Assembly: GCA_037447655.1 (NCBI GenBank)
Contig: JBBHKE010003155.1
Location: 321,333-385,332, forward strand
Length of the DNA stretch: 64,000 nt
Reading direction: 5' to 3'
Origin: Zygnema cylindricum
Lineage: Eukaryota; Streptophyta; Zygnematophyceae; Zygnematales; Zygnemataceae
Below are positions 43,696 to 53,999 of this stretch, in pieces (positions within the stretch are counted from its first letter, which is position 1; every line of letters begins with the position of its first letter). The notes beneath the pieces were generated by a model that had not been told where the DNA came from, ran no database searches, and saw only the letters and a list, made by a program, of their open reading frames with translations. The translations under genes were made by a program, and so were the position numbers.

Positions 43696-46600
43696 GTCCT
43701 GTTGAGGATAAATGCTATGGATAACGTCTTATAATCCCTATCCGTCATAGGGGTCTTAGGGTCTGCGAACAAAAAGACTGATCTACGTTGGTCTGCCCTG
43801 TCTCATTTCTCTCCTCCCGAGTAAATTTCTTCTCCGAGGGCCTGAATTAGGATTTCTTTAGGCATGTTATGGGACAAGGCTAGTGTCTTCACATGGGTGA
43901 GGGCGTACGACATAAGTTGCATTAATAGCATAACTAATAATTTGGAGGAAAACGGTTGAGTTAATTGCAAAGAAATGGGGGAACTTGGTTCTTCCAGTTC
44001 CTTCTGCTCCCCTCCCTTTGATTCCTCACTCTCATTGTCTCATTCTGGTGAGGGTGGCGTTTCGCTTGCATTATCCTCCGAGAGTTCCGCCATATATGGT
44101 TTGAACCAATCTTGGTTGCTCTGTTTGTCTTCCTCTTGTTTCTTGGTTTTCTAATCTTCAAATTCGGGAGGAATTTTCTTCAAGGCAGAGGGAGGAGGAT
44201 TGGTGGGTTTGATTTTGAGACAGATGTCGTTGTTCTCAATCACCGCCCGAGGAGTGAAGGACGGAGGTCCCGTGACCTTTCGGTTGTGGTCCCCTTGGAT
44301 CAGTTTTTGCTTGTCCCTCCTCTGCTCCGATGTTGATTTTCAAAGCTGTCTGCGACTGACTCCCACGCCCACATTCCAAGCTCCTGACAGGAAGGTACGA
44401 GCATGATGAGCATTAGGAGGTTCCAAATCCCACCCCATGACATCGTCATCATCTCCACCCGCTATAGATCCTTATTCAAGCTCCGCTTACTTATGTACTA
44501 ATTCATGTTTCCTCCGTTTGAGTTTTTGAGCAGCCGTCAAAGCGAGAATGTTGGAGGAAGATCCTAAACGAAAGGTTGCCAATTTTGCAGCCATCGTGGC
44601 TAGTTGCTGGCTCTGTTGTTGGATGATATTCTCCGAGGTCAGTCTTGCTGGAACGAAGCGTCAATCTAGCTCTTCCATGGTGCGGCCCCAAGGGTAAAGG
44701 GAGCTTGGGGCCGAGGGTTTCGACATTTTCTCCCGCCCGTGAGCGTATTGCATCATATCCTTTGGGACCTTATTCTTTCGGAAACACTGCCCCTCCTTGT
44801 GTCTCATGAAACCGCAAGCCTCACACTTGGAGCCCTCGGTGGTGTATTTGCTCTTTAACTGGTTGGAGATTTGCGCATCATTGAATTTTGGATTCTGATT
44901 TGTCTGAACTGTGCTTGTGACATTTTGGTAGTTTAAACCCGGGCAGTTGGGCCGTAATTGTCTTTTGTCACTTATGTTTTTTCTTTGGATCCTCCTCCTT
45001 GTTTCCGTTCTTGCTGTTTATTGGTCATTTCAGCTCTCTGTTTTTCCCATTCCATTTGCTTTAGGGCCAGTTCGGGTTTGATTTTCTGGGAGCAACGTTT
45101 CCACCCATGATAGGTTTGCTGACAGATTAGACAATAGTACAAATAAACACGGTCGTTGGCCCCCATAGCTCGTTCTGATCCGCTATGGATCACGTATTTC
45201 CCCTGTAGCTTTTGCAAAGCTAGAAGTTTCGCTTATTGGTTATTGTCTAAAGGTATTTCTTCGGAAAATCCTGCAAAATTTCCCTTGGTTTTGCCTGTTA
45301 CCGCCTTTTCCCTGGCTTCACTATGAACAAAGTGGTCGTAGAGTTATATGACGACCAGCGAAATTTTTTAAGCAAAGAGATTGATATCTTGGATTGTCTG
45401 GCCTGCAACCCAATTGTTGAGTGCAGTCTGCCTCGTGGGCCCGAAAGAATTACAGACGGCGATGAAATATTTGGTAGTCATAGCCAGAAGATCGATGGTC
45501 GAAAGTTTTATTTTTTGACAGAGGCTTGACTATCGGTTATAATGGGTTTATGGTGTCTCGCTTTTTAGACACCGCAATTCCGTTAATTCCTTTATAGCTG
45601 ATTCACTCCTCTCGGTGTAGAGGAGCCTCCAAATGTTCAAAATGGTAGTGTAGGGGGTAGTGTTTGTGACCATCCTTCTAGCAACTCAGGCGGCCCAGAT
45701 AGCCTGTGGTTGATTGACATACGCTTGTCCCTGTGCTTATAATTTCATGTCCTCTATGAATGTAGCTATAACAGGGGCTTCCGTAGCCGCAGCTAGATCA
45801 GCTTCTAGTTGCAAGAAAGCCGCGTCAAGAGCCGGATATGAGATCTTGATGTTTGGGGCTATTAAAATGGGTTGCCGCTCTTTGTAGTCCGCCAAAGCCC
45901 CTCCAGAGAGGTAGTTGACCATCATTGGGAAAAAGGTAGTCTCAAAGTCATCTGGGATTGCTCCTCCTCTAAACTTCTTTATCTCGGATTGTGTGAAAGA
46001 TTTCCACAACAATTCGAAATGAGAAAATGTGATCCTCGAATTGTCCCCTATAAATATCTTTACATCCCCCTATTCTTTCTCCTCCTCCATAAGGTTGGTG
46101 AATTGGGGCGAGGAAGGCTGGTTGGGATTGACAAATTGAGCTAGTGAAATGACACCTGAATCCTTACCTTCGGGATCTAAACCGCCTCCGCCTACGGTAG
46201 AAGATCTGCCTGGAGAGAAAAAGGCCTTCTTCTCACTAAGGAAGTTTCCCCGACTGAATATATCTCTGGAGAGTTTGTGGTTCCAGCTAGTCGCACTCCG
46301 ATCCTACCTGGTTTAAGCCGTGTCCTAGAACGACGACCTGTTTTTACAGATGGAAGTTTCAATTCAGGCCTGTGCGAAGGAATACCTTGGGAAAATGAAG
46401 ATGAGGGAGAAGATGGAGGCACGTGCCGGGGATATGGTGTAAACCCTAGAGCACTGCGTTCAAATTGGGATGAAGGTGGGTTTCTAGAGCCGGATGAGGG
46501 CAAGCAACGGTGAGGAGGGGAGTAAGCAATGATGATGGGTTTAGGAAGGGTGGATTTTGGGTCTGCAGCCGGCCCCAAGGGCTGGAAAGAAGGAGGTGAT

Positions 46601-48240
46601 AGAGGAGGAGTGGCCTTTCTCAAAGAAATGTGAATCCTCTCGTCCGGCCGCAATTCCATCAACACTTCTCTCGCAAATGAGGCCTCTTTCAAGATAAAGG
46701 TGGGCGCATCTTGGGTAGAAGCAGCATGTTTAAGACAAGAATATGCACCCAAACCCTCCCTGTTAGGACCTGTAATCCCCTCCCTTCCAGTGGAATAGGA
46801 GTATCCCGATTATTCTCCGAAATAGGCATCCCTAGTTTTGTCCGCGAGATAGAAGTGGTTTCATGAACACGTTCTCCGAGTAGGGTCCTGTCTCGGGGGA
46901 AGTTGGTATCTGCCCGTTGAAAAGCCCACTGTACCTATGTCGTGCTTCCCGAATAAGATTCAACTCCTGTTCCCACAAATTTCTTCTTTCATCTCTATTG
47001 ATGCCCACTCTACGGTGACGGGTCCGGCCCCGCCATAGCTTTACCCTGTGATTCCAAAACCTTTACCAATTTTTGAGCCCTGGTGATCACCCTGGTGAAG
47101 TCTGCTATACCCAAACCAGTGACCTCTAGATCAGTAGGTCTTGTTTGCCACAATCCCTACGGAGGTCAAAAGGAAGGGGCATCTAGAGGGGACTCCTCAA
47201 GTGGGGTTGTTAAGGGAGGAGGGAACGTCTCTTCCTTAACCACCACGGTAAACCTGCCTTTGGTGTCGCGGTAATCAAATATTTTCCCTCTCCTAAGTTC
47301 TTGGGAGCTCTGCTTGCTGGTTCATTCCTGGTTAAAAGAAATAGTTCGACCTCGGGATGGCCTACTAGTGGCAGTGTCTTAGGATTGGGCGGCCTCGGGA
47401 GGTGAAGCTAGATCCCTCCTAGGTCGGTGCGGTACAGATTTAGAGGAACCACTCTCTGAAGAATTACTCAGAATCTCCACTACCCCTCCTACCGGCCTAA
47501 CGATTCGGCCTTAGTTGGTGCGGGCAACCCTTTGAACAAACTCTTTATTCACCTTCAACTCGCGTAAATTGTGAAAGGCTAGCAGCTCTTTCTGACTCGG
47601 TCGATGAGGATCTGCCAAAATCTCAGTGTTTATTGGGATCTCATCCCTAAAAACCTTAGACCTAGTATGGAACCCAACTTCGAGGAAGTGTCCCGAAAAT
47701 GGCTCCTTATGGGCCAACCCCTTCCGGCGAGCCGTAAGAGACGACTTCTTCTTTCCCTCGACTTGGGCCCCAGCAGCCTCGGCTAAAGATGGGAACTGCT
47801 CACGAGTTAAGTTAGGTGGAGGGACGAGGGAGAACATCCCTACAGGTTCTTTAGCCGGAGAATTGAAAACGGATGCCACCGGGACTGATTCCTAAGACAT
47901 TGGAGACTCAGTCTCCTGTGCTAGTACCCCGGGTCTATCCTGCTATCCGGATGCGTTATCCGGAACCCTTTTCTTTTGAACCTCTCCTCCTCCCATGAAG
48001 TAATAAGTCCCCAAAATGCAAGCGTAACTTGCAACCCTAACTCCTCTAAATAATATGAGGTTCTCGAATTTGAAGCTCCTATCTCCTCTATGCAGAAGGA
48101 GACAGGTGGTTGTTTCAGTACTGTCCTTTTCCACTGAAAGTCTAGCAAAGATTCCCTCAAAACCCAGTGTTCTAGTCTTAAAGATTTTGGTAGCAAACCC
48201 CGGCTGAAACACAACCGAAGCCCAAAAAGAACTACCAAAG
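43696..48240 (-). pseudogene. gag: Gag and nucleocapsid region, gypsy element B
   Basis: The - strand reading begins near 48240 with unclassified pieces (48238-47921, 47879-47511). A proline-rich segment follows (46752-46192, PPSSPSSSFSQGIPSHRPE). The capsid-like core is 46012-45737 (FTQSEIKKFRGGAIPDDF, ALDAAFLQLEADLA). Two CCHC knuckles follow: CLICQQTYHGWKRC (45133-45092) and CEACGFMRHKEGQC (44825-44784). Each is intact as C-x2-C-x4-H-x4-C. Glutamate/lysine-rich stretches then lead to the protease. Several stops and frameshifts break the frame. Length (~4.5 kb) is large for a gypsy gag, so the upstream part may be untranslated leader. Confidence 0.65.
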
Positions 48241-49315
48241 AGGGAACAAATGCACTTCTACGCAGAATAACAGAAAGATAAAAGAAGAATACGTTGTCTT
48301 AGAATTAACAATATCACCTTGCCTTAGAGAAATAGAGATAATGATATAATTTAGAATAATAGGAAGCGAGCTCAACATACCCCAAATGCAACGTTCACAA
48401 CAACAGGAGACGAAATCTCTCCCGAAGACACCGGAACAGGTAAAGTCCTCTTTGACTCCTCGGTTTACACGACTCGGAACCGGCAAGACCCTTCTCGGTA
48501 TCCAATAACCACAAATCCCCAAATCGCCCAAATAAGAAAGTTAGTGCCAACTACCCAACGGGACTATAATTTCCCCAAAGGACAAAGGCACACCAACATT
48601 GCGATAGGGTCACATTCACATACAAACAACAGTTCTCCAAAAGAAGTTTGTTAGTATTTTCTAAGGGTTTTCTCAAGAGGGAGTACTTAAACAGCAACCT
48701 GTGTTCTTCGGCCCCAAGTGCATTATACAACAAAGTTGGTCCAGTTTCAGATCAAAAAGGTCAACGTAATGCAAAGAGCCAATCACCGAACAACAATTGC
48801 CATGGAGCTGACATAGGACAAAATCAGGGCGTATTACACTCAGGGCAAAAAGTTATACTTTAGACTCCCGCTGAATCCGGAAATGAGACTCCAAATTGGA
48901 TCCACTAATTCTGTCAAAAGTACTTAGGTGGAGCTGAAACGCCAAATTTGGACTTAATGTAATTAAGGAACCATAAGCCGGTTGGACCTAAACTAAAGTC
49001 TGACTGACTTCTAGCATCATAATCTAGATTGCAATCCCAATAGCAAATCCACAATGTACCCTCCCCTAGGGACGTGGGAAACTGCTCCCAAATGGCGAAA
49101 CGACAATCTTGAATTCGGAATAACATGGTCGTTTGGCCTCCGTTAGGAGGCCAAACCAAATTGCGTTGGGTTCCATGTGGAAAATAAAAGAATGTGGTCG
49201 AGCCTATTACGCTTCAACAAGCGTACAGTGATGACCGTACGGGAAAATGGGGTACTGGCAATCAAAGATATATGTAGGTGACCGGGAAGGCACACGAGCT
49301 TGACAGTGGATCTGA
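48241..49315 (-). other. Leader and truncated 5' LTR of gypsy element B (tentative)
   Basis: No domain is recognised. At 49234-49315 about 80 bp match the LTR fragment at 21744-21830, on the same strand, which fits the 5' LTR of the - strand element. The match stops at 49315, where oppositely oriented element C begins, so this LTR is cut. No convincing primer site was found. Confidence 0.4.
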
Positions 49316-49395
49316 CTTTTTCAGCCTTGTTACTAAAGGAGACAGTCTCAAACCTTCGGTCGGTAGCTTCAAAAATCCTATCCGAAAACTAGAAG

Positions 49396-50400
49396 TTTAA
49401 CCCACAAGAGGTGTTATTGACAATTCTTGATTCAGGATTCCGGATTGTATCGCTATTTTTTGGAATTATTTCTGATTTGGAAGTTGTTTTTAAAAAAGGA
49501 TACAATGTTGAATCCTATACAACCGTAGAGATATCACCCGAAGCACGAGCTATCAGCAAACACCGCCTACAACAACTCCACCACCTATATCCTCAACAGC
49601 TTCTTGTGTCCGCAATTTCCAAAGCTCACCGGAGTCTCCCCGAGAATGTAGAAAACATCATGATATTTCATTTAGCAAGTGTGGGAAGGGTGGATCTGGT
49701 AGTGGCGGGGTGGCCTTGTCAGGGATACTCCCTAGCAAGACAAAGAAAAGGGCATTAGGACAGGAGGAGTATAACATTTTTTAAGTTGGTGCAGTTAATC
49801 TCATGGGTACAATAGCTCCAGAACACACTAGTCAGGTACATTTTGGAGAATATCCACCTACAGGATGATAAAAGAAGACATGTGGCCGACAGCTAAAATC
49901 AGGTTACCAAAATTTTAGGGGCTCCATTTGTCTTTGAGGCAACACAGATGGGATACCAGGCCCAACGAGTTAAGGCTTACTGGACTAATTTGATCTAGCT
50001 TCCCGTCCTCAAGAAAACTCTCGCAGAAGCTGATCCCATACCCTCAAAATCTGGTGCAAGAGATCCTTGGAAAAGGGCCAATGGCAACACGCGTGACAAA
50101 AACCGACTATTCCCCGTTCTTCCGGTGCAACAAGCCGAGATTCCCACGCGAAGCATTTCCCACCTTGGTTTCCTTCCCTCACTGCCAGGCATATCGAAAG
50201 GGAACAGCTGGCATGATCTTTGATAGTGCATGGAGAATCTGGACAACACCGACAATAGCAAAAAGAGAAAAGGCCATAGGATTCCATCCGGACACCTCTA
50301 GCGCATCAGGTATATCTAACCTCCAAAGATGCATCTTAATAGGGTAGAACATGGATTTTAATGCAATCACATTGGTCTTACAGCATGTTGTTGCCTTTTC
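49396..50400 (+). pseudogene. Cytosine-5 DNA methyltransferase, gypsy element C
   Basis: The ORF 49411-49758 shows motif I as RIVSLFFGI (residues 11-19), motif II as TVEISPEA (Glu40) and motif IV as DLVVAGWPCQGYS, with the catalytic Cys103 codon at 49717-49719. After a stop at about 49756 come motif VI (RYILENIHL) and APFVFEATQMG with RVKAYWTNLI (about 49920-49996). A late block follows in frame 50054-50347 (MATRVTKTDYSPFF, then REKAIGF and GISNLQRCILIG), which matches motif IX-X. It is the only copy here with all blocks in one piece. The lack of large inserts and the R-x-Y-W-T-N block favour a DNMT3/DRM-like origin over DNMT1 (tentative). Confidence 0.85.
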
Positions 50401-50839
50401 ATGTCTTTAGTCACCAGAGTCTCGCACTAGTTACCTTCAAGCTCCTCAATTGGTTGCAATGCAGGCAACTTTGCAGCTTGAGGGGGATAAAGAAAGGAGA
50501 AAAACTAAAATTTAGCACCCGAGAGACCCGAGGGTTTCTCTGGTGGGGGGGAGCGGCAATTCAAAAGGGGATAGCTTAGCGGAAGTTGTCAGCACTAGGG
50601 TCCTAGTCGGAAGGGGAAAAGCGGACCCACTGGTGGGACTAGAATTCGATATCACCATTGGGGGCGACCACCGATAGCATGGGCAGCACTTGAGCCCACG
50701 GAAAAGGATTGGACCATAGGGGAATGGTTGGATCCACTGCAGAAGGCCCGACTCTAAGAACAGTTGTAAAAAAATAAGCAGGTGTTCTCCTGGTGAGAAA
50801 CTAATGTTGGTATCTACAAGGGAACTCCTTTCGGAATTG

Positions 50840-51650
50840 ATCTAACGGATAAGACGGCAACTGTTTGGCAGAAGCAGTATCCCCACAACTTTAAAGGGAA
50901 GGAGTTCATCACCGCCAAATTTCAAACTTTGGTGGAAGCCGCATTGGTTCAAGAGAGTACTGGACTCAATGGGTTTGCTTATCCAACAGTTCTCCCTCCC
51001 AAGAAGGATTCGTCCGAGAAAATTGTTAATTTTCAGATGTGTGGTAACTATCAAATGATGAACGTTGCAACTATTTTCGTATGGTATCCAATGTCAACCC
51101 CGGAAGAGATTTTTGACTCTCTTGCAGGGGCCACTATTTATTCCTCCTTGGACATGAAGAATGGGTTCCATCAAATTGCCATGGAATCGAAACACTAGGA
51201 AAGAATGACATTTTGGGCAGGTTCCAGGTTGTATGACTGGATTTATATGCCATTCAGGTTGAAAAATGCACCGGCTAAATTTCAACAGGCGATGGACAAA
51301 GCGCTCTGAGGAATTCATTGCGCCCGGTGCTTCATAGATGATGTCATCTTCTTCTCCAAGACCTTTAAGGAACACTTGAAGCATTTACTGATAGTCCCCC
51401 GGGCTATTAAAGCAGCCGATTGGAAATGCCACCCTGGCAAAAGTATCTTTGGGGTGCATAAGTTTATTTACCTCGGACATGAAGTGACCCACAGGACACT
51501 GGGCCCCCATATGGTCAAGGTGGCAGACCTTGACGCATTTCCTCCACCGCAAGACATCTCGGCCCTTTGCACATTTCTAGGTCTGGCTAACTATTACTGG
51601 AGGTTCATTCTGGAATTCAACAATCACGCCTAGCCTCTAAATCAGTTACT
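50840..51650 (+). pseudogene. Reverse transcriptase, gypsy element C
   Basis: RT shows VWQKQYPHNF (about 50865), the DPxx loop region PTVLPPKKDSSEKIV, MCGNYQMMNVATI (Asp of 'GDYR' replaced by Asn), ATIYSSLDMKNGFHQI and MPFRLKNAPAKF. The catalytic RCFIDDVIFFS is in the 51300s. The thumb shows WKCHPGKSIFGVHKF and FLGLANYYWRFI (51376-51633). Stops occur at 51197 and 51308. It directly parallels the B copy at 33558-34520. Confidence 0.9.
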
Positions 51651-52239
51651 GCGGAACGACCAAGAGTGGCAGTGGGCGGAAAGACAACACATTGCCTTCT
51701 AGTTCTTGAAGGATGGGTTGAAATAGCACCCCGTACAACGGATGCCTCATCACCAGAAACCTTTCCTCCTTTACACTAATTGGAGCAGGTTTGGATTGGG
51801 GGCACTTCTGCCTCAAATTAATGAACCGGAGCTAAGTATGTTGTGGCTTACGCCAACAGGAGTAACAACAGAGCGGAGGGAAATTAGTGCAATTAGAATG
51901 GATAGCTCCTTGCACGTGTTTGGGCAATCCACCATTTTTGGCCCTATTTATTCGGGGTTCGATCACTCTTATCACGAACCATCAACCTCTCAAATGGATC
52001 ATGGAAAACAAGAAGTAAGCCGGTAAACTCGCCAGATGGGGTTTGATCCTGTAGGAATACGATTTCAGTACAATCCACCGGGCAAGTGAAATCCACGGGA
52101 ATTCCGACTAACTTAACCATAATCCCGATCCTTCCACTCTAGAATCTACCGCAGCTCGACACCATGAGGATCCGGAGATTAGTTTAGGGATTTTTCAAGC
52201 CTCTTGCGCCTTTATCTGGCTTCCTCGATCTGGGGGGGA
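51651..52239 (+). pseudogene. RNase H, gypsy element C
   Basis: After a stop the reading PLNQLLRNDQEWQWAE leads to KPFLLYTNWSRFGLGALLPQ, the RNase H start, where the expected Asp of 'TDwS' is Asn. Decayed middle (ERREISAIRMDSSLHVF) and end portions follow, with stops near 52022-52200. It would degrade the RNA of the hybrid; here it is certainly inactive. Confidence 0.75.
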
Positions 52240-53470
52240 ATTGTCGACTTATGCGGCAAACGTGGTGGGGCAGGCACCAATAGGAGCTGGAATAAAGGAT
52301 ATTTGGAATGACCCGGATTTCCTCCAATCCATTTTTCAAGGATCCCCGCTTTCCCATCAGGATGGAGTTCAATTGTCTCGTGTGCAGACCCGGATGGCCG
52401 CGTATGACTGGGATCGAGGCATTCTCCTCGGGAAATGGGCGCACAAAACAAGGAAAGTGGTTCCTCTTCCCGTAGACCAAGAAACTCTAATCACACGCCT
52501 ACATCAGCAATGCGGACAATTCGAGCAAAAAAGGGCTACCTCCATAGCTATTAGATCCTATTGGTGGCACGGGTTGTTGACCAAAGTCAACCGAATTGTA
52601 TAGACATGCTCTTCTAGTGATCGCGTCAAAGCAGCTTTCAACAAAAAGGCGAGACAGAGCTTCATTCTCTACCCATCAATGGTATGTGGATCTATGGGGA
52701 CCCCTTCCGACCTGCATCTGTTAGGACCTACCTCTTCCAACCAGCAGGCGGGGGAATCGCTTTGTGCTGGTCATGATCGAACATTTTTCCAAATGGATCA
52801 AGTTGGTGGTTTTGCCTCGGAAGGAGTCAAAGGCAATTGTTGATGCTTATTTGCAGAGGGTGTTATCACAATTTGAGGCTCCAACGGAGGTTCACCCACA
52901 AGCCAACGGTTTGGCCGAAAGGTGCATATAGAAAGTGAAGGGGTCACTACTAAAATATGCAGTTGAAGAAGATTTGGGGGAGTGGTACAAAAGGGTGCCT
53001 TGGAATGCCATGGGTTACAGGTTCAACAAGCAGGCGTCTCTCCACTCTTATAGCCATTACTTCATCTTATTTGGACGACATCCCATCCTGCCCGGAGCGG
53101 CATCGGCCCAGGTAGTGGTTCTCCCCGAGATGGATAACAAGGGGACTGTCAAAAAACTGATCGCCAAGAGAGCTAAAGTATTACACCGAGAGATACCTCA
53201 TGCCATGGGGAATTTACAAGCGGCTCATCACCGTGATCAGCTGTGATATTCTCAACGTAGGAGCGGAAATGTTCCAAGACAACGACGATTTATGCACGGG
53301 GACTTTATATATCGATGCAACAGGAAAAGGAAACGCTGGATATTTCTGTCGGGCGAGTAATTTTGAAAGTGGTGGAGGTTTCTAACAAGGGAGTTTTTAC
53401 CTTCGAGGGGAAGGATGGCCGAAAAATTAAACAGAATCAAATCAATGTAGCCCCTTGTCATCTTTGAGAT
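52240..53470 (+). pseudogene. Integrase with internal deletion, gypsy element C
   Basis: The zinc domain (52241-52603) reads TRMAAYDWDRGILLGKW and LHQQCGQFE. The second His is Gln, and the later CxxC is CSSS. The core keeps IEHFSKWIKLVVLPRKES, but the text jumps from FEAPTEV to HPQANGLAERCI (about 52880). The segment with the second catalytic Asp, present in B as TDHDSEF, is therefore deleted (about 35 codons). The C-terminal part (52935-53246 and on) shows FILFGRHPILPG and RDQL-YSQRRSG, and ends with NVAPCHL near 53455. It lacks the PHD finger found in element P. Confidence 0.85.
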
Positions 53471-53707
53471 TGGAGGACGAACTCACTTTCCACTTCACTT
53501 ACTTTGTCAATCCTCCTTCCTATTCAACAGCTTGCTATCTGTCCTTTTAGCCGTGCAACGTCTTGGTCTGCAATCAGTGAGGTCAGTGTTGGCATAAAGC
53601 CTGTCTCCCCTCCTCGTGGGAGCCACGTCCTCCACCCTCCGACTCATGGTTCTGCAAGAACTACAAATTGGGCGGTTAATTATTTTATGTCTTAGTCACG
53701 GTTTACT

Positions 53708-53999
53708 AAGAGGGAAGGAAATTGGGGACCTCAGCCTGATTGCCAATTACCCACTCCCTTTTCCTAATCAGGTGGGGAAAGGAAAGGGGAGGGGATATCT
53801 TCTCGCCTTTCCATGAACTCATTCCCATTTTTTGTCTGATTGTCTTCCCTGTTTTGCATGCATATCTACGGGAAGGATGTGTGCAGAAATGGGCATAATC
53901 ACTATTATGGGAAGTATCTGCATTTGGGGGTTATTTACAAGACTCCACTTTTTCGGGTTATGGGCCCTTCTTTTGTGTTTCTCCCTAGCACGCTCGACA
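53708..53999 (+). mobile_element. Polypurine tract and 3' LTR fragment, gypsy element C
   Basis: The purine run aagagggaaggaaa (53708-53721) is followed by TGGGGACCTC at 53723, matching the junction 22123/22107 of element B. The LTR text then parallels 22107-21830 on the - strand in order (gggg tracts, ttgcatgcat, tagcacgctc) and stops at 53999. Confidence 0.6.

Noticed and set aside
46192-46752. 186-codon proline-rich - strand ORF as an independent wall protein gene
   Set aside because: It sits between gag core and upstream gag pieces of gypsy element B on the same strand and lacks a signal peptide or extensin-type repeats.
49396-50400. A host DNA methyltransferase gene
   Set aside because: It lies in frame order with RT, RNase H and integrase, recurs in the same context at 34.9-43.0 kb, and shows no introns or host regulatory domains.
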